From positions 50,001-114,000 of the forward strand of contig JAKOGI010001263.1 in assembly GCA_029747015.1 (NCBI GenBank): a stretch of DNA of 64,000 nucleotides, in the 5' to 3' direction. Shown piece by piece: positions 1-11,669 of the stretch. How positions within the stretch are numbered: position 1 is the stretch's first letter; every line of letters begins with the position of its first letter. The translations under genes and the position numbers were made by a program. This DNA is from Carnegiea gigantea (taxonomy: Eukaryota > Streptophyta > Magnoliopsida > Caryophyllales > Cactaceae). The notes under the pieces are model-generated. The model saw nothing but the letters and a program-made list of their open reading frames with translations, searched no databases and had not been told where the DNA came from.

Positions 1-50
1 AGAGAGAGAGAGGGTGAGGTAGAGGAAGAGAGATAGAGGGAGAAAAAAAT
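1..50. repeat. GA-rich microsatellite
   Basis: The window opens in a purine tract made of GA dinucleotides that degrades into GAGG and AGAT variants. It is truncated by the window edge, so its full length is unknown. Confidence 0.8.
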
Positions 51-856
51 TATATATTTGATTATAAAGTAAATGATACAAAAAGTACGGCAACTTTATA
101 AGCATAAACAAATTGTAATTACTTAGGTTCAAAAATAACTAGTGTTCAACCACATAATGGAAAGTATGAAACTAAATTTAACATGCCTATAAAGTATGTA
201 CCCACTACATAAAAAATGGGTTTGTTTGAAATACACCTATATAAGATTGAAGCTTAACAGAACGAATGAGACAGTATAGAGCTCCATAATTTCAAGTGAA
301 CACTTCACAAATCCAAACTTGATATCCGATTTTGTGGCACGCTGCCCTTCGTTTCAACCTGAAATCACCAAACCCATACATTATAGTTAATTAGAACAAA
401 AAACGCTACTAACAGAAAAAGAGTTCTAGAAACATTGCAAGACATGATATATATTAGCCCTTACAATTAGGTACTCCCACTCTGCAAACAATCAAACATT
501 ATATAACATCCTTACCCTTAGCTTTGTCTTTTTAGTAAATTCTCTGTTTTTGAAAAAATTTGGCAGAGTTCCGCCTAAAACTTGGTTATTTTCCTTTTGC
601 AACACGTTATGAATACAATAAAAAACTATTCGCAATCTCAACGGCTACATGTCGAAGCAAATAAACTCAACAGACCACACGCCTGGAGTATCCAACACAA
701 ATCCAAGAATAAATCTAAGAAATCAAACAAGCCATAATAGGACATTTCAATGCACAATGCAGATCTAAGCAAAGAAAATAAATAAATAAAGATTTGATAA
801 TCACATACACAACTAACATATTATTTAGAATGATAAATGTCATATTTTAAAAATAC

Positions 857-987
857 CTTTTGATTTGAAGTACCACCTTGAATTGAAGTGCCAGCTAAAG
901 TAGGAGTCTCTCCACCATGAGTAGGTCTACCATCAGCATTAATATGACTTCTATTCTTCATGTGTATTGACGTATGCGTTTGTGGAC
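857..987 (-). other. candidate internal exon of an unrecognised minus-strand gene
   Basis: On the minus strand a T-rich tract ending TTTTTGTAG is followed by 131 bases that stay open and end in CAAAAG, followed by GTATTT. That is a good acceptor and donor pair. The reading frame gives about 43 residues, rich in Thr, Gly and His, including the stretch NADGRPTHGGETPTLAGTS. I do not recognise the family. A host gene or the transposase of a CACTA-type element are both possible. No flanking exon could be joined with confidence. Confidence 0.3.
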
Positions 988-2916
988 CTACAAAAACAAC
1001 AACAATACAAAAATTAGTGAAGAACATTAAACAATTAAGACATTGCAGAACTTTTGGTGACCAAAATTCATAAAACATAAGTAAAGGACCGTTGATTTGA
1101 ACACTGCATAACAAAATGTATTCAATTTACTTCTTCTAACATCAATTTTCAGAACCCTGCATAGGAGTACAACTACAGCGCCCACAGTCAGGATTTGTCT
1201 TCTACTTCATTGATTAACTATAGGCAACCTTCACGAGACAAACCAACATCCATGAAGTCCATCACTTTCTTATCTCAAAAACAAAGTATCAGCAAGCTAA
1301 CATAATATCATCACGACCTAGCAAGTTAGCTAAACAACGAAGTAAGCACTGCCATGAGGAATCTGATTCAAAAAGAGGCATGTAATCCATAGACCAAAAA
1401 ACAAACCTGGTAAGGACAACTTGAGGAAGACACAGGAAAATAAGAAAGACAAGGCATACAGAGAGATAGGATATCATGGCATGTTAGAAGAACTGAGGTA
1501 AACATTGCCACATCCAATCCAAAACCCCAGGAAGTCTTTGTTCAGATTCTTGACAAATTGCCACCATAAACTTAATGAATATGCTCTAGACAAGTCTGAA
1601 ATAAGATTATGAATGCATCACCATTAGATGATCACATTTACATCTTTGGGAACACCAAGAAATGTCCTTCCTATAATATAGTGCTAACTTGATAGCTAAA
1701 TAGAGAAAAAAAAAAAAATTAGGTTTAAAGCTCAACAAATGTTTCTTCATCCAAAATTAAACGTTTCCTTAGTTGAGTCTAAAGGAAGACTCCATGACAT
1801 TGAGTAATAACTGATATAAACTGTCAAAGACAAAAAAAATCCAAGCAGAAAGTTAATTAATCAGAAACATCTGTTCAGGTTCAACTTTGTAGAAGCCATT
1901 TTCTTGCTTGTATACAATTGCAGCAGCTTCATGCCTCAACTTTGAGATCCTCCATCTGCTCACCAATGTTATTGTACATTGCCCTTGGATACAAATGTAT
2001 CAAAGCAAATAATAGAAGCAAAGCAAGAATGAGATAATGTTATGGGCACTTGAGTTACACACCTAAACGAAATGAAAATGAGGCAAAAAAAAAAAGAAAA
2101 GAAAAGAGAGGAAGGATTTTCAATTTGCCAATGGATGAGAGAAGAAATTGAGCCACTTAGCCGAAATAGTGGACTATGGGTGACTAACGTTGTTTCCTCA
2201 ATGTTTATGGTGATAAGCTCCTATCAAATGAGATGAGACATGAGAAAATAGACATAGAAAAATAAAAAAGGAAAACACAATGCTAACAAAAGGTAAGCAA
2301 ATGCATCTCACACTGAGGATCAAAAACAACAAACAATCAAAATAACATAGCCAGAATCCTAATTGTAGATAGACATATTGAAAAAAAAAAAAAATAATAA
2401 TAATGACATGATAATCAACTCAATTCTTCTGTCATGTGACTATTTGCTAGATTGAATGAGTCTAAGAAGCAAAATAGTTAAAACCTTACATTTAGGTTCC
2501 ATAATAAAAAGGCAAGTTAGAAGTAACTTGAAAGTGGATGAGACAAACATCTAATAGAAACAAGCAAGTTTATGATGAATGAAGCATATTATAACAAGAA
2601 AGTTTTGAAAATGATAATCAAGGCAACACCATTTATAAAAATGCAGGACATTAAAGATATTAGCAAACATGGAAGCAATGCACAAGCGATTCAAAGCAAA
2701 TTTTGAACCAATTGAAAAAAAAAAAAAAAAAAAAACCTTCTTGCTTCACTGAAGTGTTTGGAGTGGATGTTCTAATTAGAAAAAGTCCCTGGTTTCCTTC
2801 CAAGTTTCTTCCTTTTCAAGCTTTGTTAGCCATTTGCCTTGTGTCGCTTGCCACCTAAGATTATCAAATTGTCAAAGTCAATTACATAACAAGTAGTAGT
2901 AATTTAGTCGACCAAT

Positions 2917-2962
2917 ACTGTTTTGGGAGAAACACTATGACTGTTTCGGGAGAAACACTATG
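2917..2962. repeat. 23-bp tandem duplication
   Basis: Two adjacent 23-bp units beginning ACTGTTT and ending CACTATG differ at one position (2917-2939 and 2940-2962). A partial third unit (ACTG) follows. It looks like a simple local duplication with no associated gene. Confidence 0.85.
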
Positions 2963-4019
2963 ACTGGGTGCTACTTTTACTGTCTTGACTAACCCATATT
3001 CTAGCAAAGCCCTCACACCTCACTTCTTAAAGAAAAAAAGAACCATGAATTTAATGGAGAGACAAAATCTATATTTAATTACCCATCTCATGGGAGCACC
3101 AAAAACATGGATTCCAATAATGATAGCCTCTCCTTCATGTCATGCTCTTCAGCAGTTTGTATCCTATATGGTACCTATAGTAATATGGTAAATTACGTAT
3201 AGCATCAGACTTCAAGAAGAACGTGCATTGTTCTAAAAATGAACCATAGTTGACTGAGGCATTTTATCGAACACTTGGTGTGTATTACAATTTTAGCATT
3301 GTTTAACGCATAAGAAAATTAACAAAGACAAATTCACAGTTGAAAAAAGCTCTAGTTGACTTAGTACTTTCGCAAATCAAGCACAAGATAGTACTCAATG
3401 GTGTGTCACTACAATTTCGAATCCCTACTCCATCTTTACATTGTAGTTTTATAATTTATCCGTAATCTTTAATATTTTTAGTGAGCAATGGTGCATAAAC
3501 CAGACCAATTTGACAGAGAAGAAAGACAATTGCAATACATAATTCATCTTTCAAAGCCAGTGACAAGAACAAAATGAAAAAGGAACATGAGTAAATCTAA
3601 CCTTGATTAATTGGGGGATAACTCAAAGAAAGCAAACTGAGACAGACAAAGAAACCCATAAAAATTAGATAGATGACTCAAGTGAGCACATGACCCAGAT
3701 CAATTTGCATAAACCTCAATGGGCAGAGAGTGACAGACTGGCTAGCCGAGTAGAGGCGGGAAGCAGAGCTGATGAGCACGAAACAGAGGCAGCTGAATCG
3801 AATAAGATATAAATGTTTGCAGAAACATTAATTTACTGGGTGTTTCATTTGAGCCAAGAGGGAGTCACAAACGACCACCACCAAAGCCACCCATCAACGC
3901 TTGGAATTCTCGCCGCCGGGCACGATAACCACCAAGCGAAGCAGCTAGGGTACAAAGGAGGTGAAGGTTGTGAGAGAAGAGGAGGGCTTCGAGAGGTCTA
4001 ATGAGCTACTGGACCTAAT

Positions 4020-4510
4020 GTAATATTTAGTTGAAAGTATTATATTCGCTGCGCAATGGAATCAACTATGTAATGTAAATGTCAGTATAATGGAATGGGA
4101 TCATAATTACATAATTATGTTTGGTTATAATAATATGATCATGGTTTGAGTTAAGCTATATCTAACATGGAGAGAAGAGAGATGGGGCGAGGGGGGCTTC
4201 AAACCTTTAAAAACATGATGCAGTACTAAGAGATAGGAAGCAGGGGAGAAGAGACAACTGGAGAGAAGAGAGAGAAAGCTCCAAATATAATAGTTTATGG
4301 TTGGGTACACTCTGATTCAAAGGCATGTAATCACAATAATTTAGAAAAAGCCAAGTAATTATATTTGCATAAATTAAGATAAATATGATTACAATGCAGT
4401 TTCAATTACATCCCTTAATGGTAACCAACCATGGTAATGGAATCATCATAACTATTTTGATTGCATTACCACTTTGATTACACAGAGCTTACACAGAGCC
4501 AAATGATCCA
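4020..4510. mobile_element. possible decayed MITE
   Basis: Short sequences such as TTTGGTTATAATAATATGAT near 4118 and TGGTAACCAACCATGG near 4421 form a loose inverted pair around a purine-rich core (4165-4280). The flanks share GGAATGGAATCA-like and GATTACATTA-like words, typical of plant MITEs that have lost clean termini. I could not define a target duplication or exact ends. Confidence 0.25.
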
Positions 4511-4972
4511 TAAGAGTATGAAATGGGGATGGACTGAAAGTTCTTGGCCAGGGTTTCTTGCTTGTGAGAGATATCCTCCGTTCATGCCTAGATCTCAAGG
4601 CAAGTCTCCATTTGAGTAGTGTGACACAATGTTCTAGGATTCATCCCCTGGTGCTCAAAGACTGCCCCATTCTTTAGATATGATCCCATAGACTAATACA
4701 TGACTTGAAATTGTGTTTGATATAGATCTTATTTTAATGAAAATTTGCTATTGATCTTTGTTAGTGCAAAAAATTGGCTATTGATCTTATGTGTAATATG
4801 CTGAACCCCCTCAATATATAATTGTTTGAATATTCCAAGCTAAGAAGATCATATTTGACGATGGCAGTATGCATTCAGTCCGGGCAATATATGATCTTTA
4901 ATAGATTTGAGCAATCCACGAGTGATGTGCAACAAAACCAGAGATAAAAGGGTAGTGATATATGTCTTGCTA

Positions 4973-5293
4973 CAAGACATTTTTAAGTGTCTTGCGTCAT
5001 CATAGTTTAACATATTTTATGATTTAAAATTATAAATTTTTTAATGATTACACTTAATTATGAATTGCTAACCTTAAATAAATTATTAAATGATGCCCTA
5101 ATCGTATTAATCCTACCCGTTGGTACATATGATACACGTATTTTAGAAATGCAATAAATTATGGATAAAAAGATGATTTTATATAATTTATAAGTTGTAA
5201 TATACTTCTGCTATTTAATCTTACCGTTTTTTCAATTTAGAAACATAATAGTATGATTTTTAAGTTAAAACAAGACACTTATGAAGTGTCTTG
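4973..5293. mobile_element. MITE-like element with palindromic ends
   Basis: The left end (4973-4994) and the right end (5271-5293) are near-copies of a palindrome of the form CAAGACAC-n-AAGTGTCTTG. Each end can fold on itself, and each is the inverted partner of the other. The interior is about 275 bp of AT-rich, non-coding sequence. This is the layout of a small non-autonomous DNA transposon. I did not find a clear target duplication, so the superfamily is unassigned. Confidence 0.5.
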
Positions 5294-5808
5294 CGCGATA
5301 AAATAAGTACATCAATAAATAATTTTTTAAAGTACGAAAACTAGATAAATTTATTTATTGTATACGAGAAATTGATGCCATGATCTCGTACTCTTAATTC
5401 TTGCAGATTTGGGGCCTTTTTTGTTAATTCAAGTTCATTTTATCTTTAATACAGTTTTGATGGAAATGCCCTTCATTTATGCCAATATGAGAATTTTGCA
5501 AGCCAGCTAAATAATTTTTTTAAAACTTCTGTAGGAGATGGCATTTTGCAATATTTTAGTAGAAATATGTGCATAGACATATAGCATTTATCATATGATA
5601 TCTCATATCCTATTGTGGGAATTATATATGCAAGATTTTTTATTCTAAGCAAGACTTCATGATCTCATTGTATGCAAAAAATCTTCAGAGGTACGCATAA
5701 GTTAGAAATAAAGCATGCGAAACTTCGTACATGGTATGCAAAAACTACAACAAGGGCATTTAGGGCAATTTCAAACATTCAAAATTGAGAAGTAAGACCA
5801 TGTCTGTA
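5294..5808. other. AT-rich spacer, nothing recognised
   Basis: This stretch has no supported gene, RNA or repeat. It is AT-rich with many stops in all frames and separates the palindrome-ended element from the hAT-like element. Confidence 0.5.
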
Positions 5809-7055
5809 TAGAGTTGGCAAACGGGTTATTCTATTCAAGTTCGCCTCGGGTTAAGTTCCGTTCGGATTAAGTTCGAGTTGACCAATTTCCGTTCGGGTTC
5901 AAGTTCGATTCAGGTTAAGTTCGGTTCAGGTTAAGTTCGGGTTGACCAAATTCGGTGCGGGTTTGGGTATGGTTCGGGTGAAGCTTGGATCGGTTCAACT
6001 TTAGATCAAGCTGGTTCGGGTTGATTTGTGTGTGGGTCAGGACAAAGTCGGCTCGACGATGGGTTCGGTTATGACTTCGGGTCAATTTTGGGTCGAGTAA
6101 AAAATCAGATCGGGTTACTTTCAGGTCGGTTTGTATTTTAATTGGGTCAGTTTATATGTGGTATGAGTCGGATATCTTACAGGCCCACATAAGCCATAGA
6201 ATATTCAACGAATTAGAAGGAGGTTATAAGGCCATGAATTTCAATTAGGTTAATTTTTAATCTCATTCTAATTCGTTCAAGATTACATTTTACTTGGGTT
6301 AGTTTTCAATATTGCACCCAAAAAAAGGCGTATCAATTTGAATTTTGGGTCGGTATAAATCCCCTCCTTCTAATTCCTCCAAACTTTAGTTTCAATTGAG
6401 TTAATCCCAATGCCTCACACAGGGAAGTAATCAAGTAGATGAACAAATAGTGCTATAAATCCCACAACTCCCCAACCATCAAATCAAGGATTTTAAAAAA
6501 AAAAAACAGTCGAAGAGTTGTGCCTAATCAATATGAACCATAGAATAACTTTAGCTGCTTGATTCTATATTTCTATTTTTGTTACTCAAAAAAGTCAAAT
6601 CCTTATTAAGTCATTTCCCTCCAAAATTGCAAATGCATTATTTCATTTGTTCAAAGTAATTCTTTGTTATTTTTTTTTTTTTCACCTTTCGATTCCTAAA
6701 TATCAAGTGAAGTTGTATAGCTACTATTATCACTCACTACTTTAAGTTTGGATTTGGTGGCGCTAGAATCGGGTCAGTCAAACTCGAATTCGAGTCATTT
6801 GTGTTCGGGTTGGAATCAATTCGGGTTTCAATCGATTTGGGTCATTTCAGGTTGGGTTTACATCAGGTCAATAAGATTTCTGGTAAGTTCGGACTCAGTT
6901 TGGGTCACTTCGAGTTTTAAGTCAAATCGGGTTCATATGGTTTCGAGTCGATTCGGCTTCGGGTCGGCTCAATTTCAGGTTTCGGGTCGAGATCGATTCA
7001 ACTCTTTCGCTTGCCGGTTCGGTTTGTTCGGATTGGGTCAATTTTGCTAGGTCTA
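5809..7055. mobile_element. hAT-like non-autonomous transposon with GGGTTCGGGT arrays
   Basis: The left end reads TAGAGTTGGCAAAC. The reverse complement of the right end reads TAGACCTAGCAAAA, an imperfect terminal inverted repeat of the TAGnnnTGGCAAA type seen in plant Ac-like hAT elements. Flanking 8-mers TGTCTGTA (5801-5808) and TGTATGTA (7056-7063) match at 7 of 8 positions, as expected for a hAT target duplication. About 370 bp inside the left end and 300 bp inside the right end are degenerate arrays of GGTTCGGGT and TTCGAGT words. The middle (about 6190-6740) is unrelated AT-rich DNA. There is no transposase, so mobilisation would have been in trans. Confidence 0.75.
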
Positions 7056-7179
7056 TGTATGTACAAGTTTCAGCTGCAAATTGAAAACCTCCTGGGCTCT
7101 GCCTTAACATCAACTTTTCCAATTTATAAATTATGCTTTTCTGTGTAGGACATGAACATAAGGGTACACACAAGTATTA

Positions 7180-10110
7180 ATCCTTTTTTTAACAGAAAAA
7201 GGGGGATATCATTAAACTCATCCGAAAAACCATTACAAATATTTTCAGTGATCAGATTAAAGACTCGATTTGGGTCATCCCTCAACCAAACCCGGAGCAA
7301 CGGATCATAGGATTGAAGGTGACCAAGTCTGGGCCACCCTATTCCCTGTTCTTCTAATATGGACAAATGAAACAAACTCAAAACAACAAACAAAAGCGAA
7401 AATTTCAGAACTTAGTATGTGGGCAAATTTTCTTTCTTCTTCAAGTTTGAAATTAAACTCTAACGGTCACCCTCCATCATGATTGATGTAAAGCCGTACT
7501 CGCAGGCTTACTGTAGCACAAAGAATCAAGCTTTAGCTGCCACAAACTAATGTCCAGTAGATCCAACACCTTGACGAGCCGTCGCCGAGCATAAGGAACA
7601 TGTTAAGTCTCAGATGACCCCACTCAGCCCATGGCCCCAATCACTAAGTTTTGTAGTATCAAACTTTACTTTGAAAACACTTGAGCAGGGTCGCTTCCAA
7701 GTACCCATTAACGTTAAACCAGGAGCACTCATGTTTTGTTGGACGTCATGGTACTAAGTGATAAGATCCAAGGCTTTAGATGCCAGTCTGACAGACTTTG
7801 GTCTTCCAAACACCCAATTATTCTTCATATTCCATCAAGCTCAGATGACACGTACAAACTACCCTCCACCCCACCTCATCTGTCACCTTTGTCACTGTGA
7901 ACATCTCCAAAACTGGAGGTTGATTCCAGTCCCAAAAGATCCCTTAAGAATTGAGACTGAGCCAACACACAGCGAACGAAGCGTGCTTGTCGGCCCCACA
8001 AATACCACACTTAGCATCGAGGCCATAAATACGCTTTCCCAGTGCTATCTTGGATAGAAGAGCCCAAGCCCCGAGCTGATGCACGGCATGCAAAAAGCTT
8101 CATTCTTAGTGGTATATCCAGTTTTCATAGAGCCACCCAGAAAGCTTTATAATTTGCTCCACTACTCAAAGGAAGCTAGCACTGTTTCTGACTTTGTGTG
8201 ATGTGGTATGCCGTTTTCACTAGAAAAGCACCACTTGGTGGGAAATGCCACATAACCTTATCACTTGGACAAGACATGCATAACACTATAGGTTTTAGTA
8301 AGCTTGCATTGGCTGAGAAATATTGTCAATCATGCCACTCCTCTATTCCCCCAAAGCTCTGTCAATCAAGTTAGCAACACGAAGAAGAGACACATCCTCG
8401 TTCTTTGGAGTGATTACCTTAAACAAGCTCGGCTGAGACGATCACTTGGAGTCATCAATATTCAACATGTATTCATCTGCGACTAGCCATCTAGTGCCTT
8501 TGTCTATAACCCACCTAGGGCTAGCAAAAATTCGGGTCCCGGTCGATTTGGGTCCGGACAAATTGAATATTCGGATAAAAAATTCATGCTAGACGCTGTC
8601 CAGATTATAACCCGGACACTTCGGCCAAACCCGGACTCAGACCCGAATGTCTGATGTCCGGACCCATTTGTCCGAATGTCTGAATTTGTGTTATGATTTT
8701 AGGACATTCGTACCAAAATTTTGTGTGATCGAACCCGAACCCGATTTTTTAGTGCCCGAACCCGGTTGTTCGAAGTTGTTTTCATAAAATTTTATAAAGA
8801 ATTTGGACTAAAATTACACATAAACGTAGTTGTCCGATGTCCAGACTCGATTGTCCAAACTCGAATGGTTCAAAAATCCGGATAACCCGAACCCGAATGC
8901 TTAAACTTGAACCCGACTCGGATTTAAATTCGGACATGACCGGTTATCCGAATTTTAAATTCGGACATAAATTATGTGACTGTACCTGGTTTTTTCCGGG
9001 TCGGACGAATTTGGATAATCTGGTCGGACAAATTTTTGCCACCCTACCCATCTGGCCCAGTATAGGCTTGTCCACCTTAAACTAGGCCTATGCCCAAGGA
9101 TCGCCTCAAAAATAGCGCACTTAGGGAAGTACTTGGATTTTAGCACACGATAAACAAGGGAGTTCCCAGAGCGAAGAAATCTGCCCACCTATTTTGCAAG
9201 ATGAGCAGTGTTCAGGTCCTCTAGCTCTCAAAACCCCAATCCCCTACCCGTTTAGGCTCACATAAACATTGTTTGCCAGCCCAATGAATCTTTCGGGATC
9301 CATTCTTAGCACCTCACCAATACCCATTGATAGCAGAATGGAGATCTTAGCAAAAATCTTGTTGAAGCTTGCACACAGTCATGGCATAGGTGGGAACAGT
9401 CTGCGCAACCACCTTTACAAGTACCCTCCTACCCAGCCAAGAAAGAGTTCTTCACAGCCACCCTCTAACTGTCTTTAATACACGATTTTCGATAGCAAAG
9501 AATGCCCTCTTTTTGTAGCTACCAATATGCGTTGGAAGCCCCAAATATTTTTCTTAAGATAAAACTTCTCATATCCAACGTGATGAGCACGTCATTTTCT
9601 ACTTCTAGGCCCATTGCTAAATACCACCTTGTCTTGTTGTAATTCATGTGGTGGCCCGAAGTGTTAGCATACTCGCTTAGAATCGCTTACACCTCCGCTG
9701 CTTGTTCCTTGTTGGCACTACAAAAAATAAGTGAATCATTAGCGAACAAAAGATGTGAAACTGAGGGAGCACTTGCACAAATCTTGTGACTAGAAATCTT
9801 CCCATCCATGGCCGTATGAGATCACCTTCTGCATAAAATAGAAACAAGTACAGAAAGGTGGGATCCGCTTGTCTAAGACCCCTGTTAGGCTAACAAAACC
9901 CCTAGGCTTACCATTAATCACAAACAAGAAGGTTGTTAGTTTAACACATTTCATCATAAGATTAACCCAATCAAACGTAAACCGCATTTTCAGCATTATA
10001 TCTTACAGAAAGACCCATTCAGCCTTATCATTAGCGTTTGACACGTCAAGCTTAACTACCACACTCCCATTAGCTCCCAAGTGACACTTCATGGAATAAA
10101 TGATTTAAAA
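7180..10110 (-). pseudogene. 5'-truncated L1-type LINE, ORF2 remnant
   Basis: Read on the minus strand, this is the C-terminal part of a plant L1 ORF2. First comes reverse transcriptase (about 10090-9600) with VVKLDVSNANDKAEW, MKCVKLTTFLFVINGKPRG and a FADD box now reading FAND (9735-9746). A thumb/linker region follows (about 9570-9050), then, after an inserted element at 8517-9045, the zf-RVT region (about 8500-7740) with recognisable LFACRA and GLDAKCGICG segments. A weak RNase H tail follows (about 7480-7250), then an A-rich end near 7184-7190. Many stops and frameshifts interrupt every domain. The 5' part (ORF1, endonuclease) is absent, as is common for LINEs. The first catalytic Asp of the RT box is changed to Asn. 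Domain identity rests on family resemblance read by eye. Confidence 0.85.
8517..9045. mobile_element. hAT-like non-autonomous transposon inside the LINE
   Basis: The ends are AGGGCTAGCAAAAATT at the left and, as reverse complement, AGGGTGGCAAAAATTT at the right. The flanking 8-mers ACCCACCT (8509-8516) and ACCCATCT (9046-9053) match at 7 of 8 positions. Removing the element rejoins the LINE reading in its correct domain order, which confirms insertion. The interior is filled with degenerate CCGGACCCG, TCGGACA and CCCGAACCC words on both strands. It has no coding capacity. It resembles the element at 5809-7055 in design, but the arrays differ in sequence. Confidence 0.85.
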
Positions 10111-10884
10111 CGGTACAATTTATTAACATGATAAATCTTTAGGGGTTATAAACAGCACCTAATTAAGTTGATCTTCCAATATATAGACCTTTATCTCTAT
10201 CCTATTTGTCATTATCCTTCTTAAACATATTGTCTAACTAATCTGTAACCTATAATATGACAAGGAGAGGTAGTTTTTGGTTTGATTTTGCTTATGTTAC
10301 ATACAACCCAGTTTCGATTAAATGAAAATAGTAGGAGTTCGATCCATAGACTATGTTTATAATCAACTATACAGTTTATTAATTTATTAGAATGAATTGA
10401 GCAAGATAAGTAACTGTGAACTACAATCTCCCTACCAAATGCGCGAGCTAGATGGCAGTGAGCATGTTCGCATATAGGAAGTTAGGAACAACGGCAGTGC
10501 CCTGACTGTAGCATTCTGAATTCCACCGCCCTCCCCACCAAAAAAAACTGGCATTATGAGTCAAGTTTTTATCATGAAAACTAATGTACTCCTGTAGCGA
10601 TATTTAACTTGTTGACTTTTTATTACTAGTAAATAAGGTCTTGGGTCAATGGTCAAGAGCGAGATTTTGATTATCTTCGGTCTCCAACGGAGGTTTCCCT
10701 TCCCTTACCATGAACAAAATCAAATGTGGATTTTTGGTGTTTTCTATTAATTTTTTAAAATTAAATCTTTTGAAAACTAAACGTGCTACTTTTTTTAATC
10801 ATGCGTCCGCAGGAATCGTGTCTCTATGCCAGCAAAAGAAATTAGGTGAGCAGCGGACTTGACCTCATGTATCAGAGTTAAGCA
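10111..10884. other. intergenic spacer, nothing recognised
   Basis: This is AT-rich DNA upstream (in LINE orientation) of the truncated LINE. I see no open frame of interest, no RNA gene and no repeat beyond short A/T runs. Confidence 0.5.
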
Positions 10885-11590
10885 AAGTTGATCCGACATA
10901 ATCTTCGACCCGAAACTAATTCAATACTAAGTGGGTTTGAGAAGAAATTTTTAACCAGGTTAATTAAATGGGTTGACACATTCAGCTCGTTTAATAAAAT
11001 ATGCCAGGTTCAGGTCAAGATTCTCGACATGAAAAAATATTTATTTAACCCATTTAGTTAAATGGACTAAACACATGAATCCATTTACCTATTTTTCATT
11101 TACCAGTTTACTTTCTTATAATTAACAACATAAAAAAAAAATTAAAAATAGATGTGAAAATGTGAATTATGATGAATTGGATGAGCTTTGGTCATCGGAA
11201 CCAGTCTTTTTGTAATTTTGCAATTTACGGGTAAGACTTCTACATTAGACTCCCTGTCCTGCCTGGTGGCAGGATTTTCAGGGTATTCGATTTGGATGAA
11301 CTGTGGTCAGTGATTGCCCAATTTGGCATGTAAACTTATTTTTAATGATATGTAATTACCTATTACTTGAAATTTTAATTGGGTAAATGTAATTATGTAT
11401 TATCAATAATTAGGTCACTAAACTCGACTTCTTTATCTTAAACTAGTCAAATGGATTAACCCTTTTAAATATTAAATAAGTAGAGGTTAAGGTTTTTTAA
11501 CTCGTTTAATAAACGTGTTAGTTTCAGGCTGACGGATTCTCAACCCATTTAAGTTCGACCCGATCACGAACCCAACCCAACCTGAACTGA
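10885..11590. repeat. decayed array with CGACCCGAA and CTCGTTTAATAAA words
   Basis: The segment starts near CTTCGACCCGAAAC and ends in GAACCCAACCCAACCTGAACTG. A longer word, CTCGTTTAATAAA followed by a TTCAGG-rich stretch, occurs at about 10987 and again at about 11501 in the same orientation. The composition matches the arrays inside the two hAT-like elements. I could not find terminal inverted repeats or an 8-bp duplication, so a third, older hAT-like element is an inference. Confidence 0.4.
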
Positions 11591-11669
11591 ATATTTATAT
11601 TACAGTCACATGAGGATTATCCAAAGGATATGCCAATGATGCAGAAAAGGCTGGAAAGGAGAGAGACTC

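Larger units (their letters stand above)
51..4019. other. AT-rich intergenic or intronic DNA
   Basis: There is no long open reading frame. The DNA is AT-rich with several poly(A) runs (for example near 1710, 2380 and 2718). Two or three short minus-strand stretches look exon-like: 857-987, 1853-1995 (open for about 45 codons, ending in TAA) and about 2745-2860. They do not join into a gene I can recognise. The segment near 3720-4000 is richer in GC than its surroundings and could be the 5' end of a minus-strand transcript. That is only an inference from composition. Confidence 0.4.

Noticed and set aside
821..1114. 97-codon minus-strand ORF
   Set aside because: Only the part at 857-987 has coding character and it is bounded by splice signals. 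The remainder is AT-rich intron-like sequence that happens to stay open.
6748..7050. 100-codon plus ORF rich in Ser, Phe and Gly
   Set aside because: It translates the degenerate TTCGGGT array of the hAT-like element, so its repetitive composition explains the open frame.
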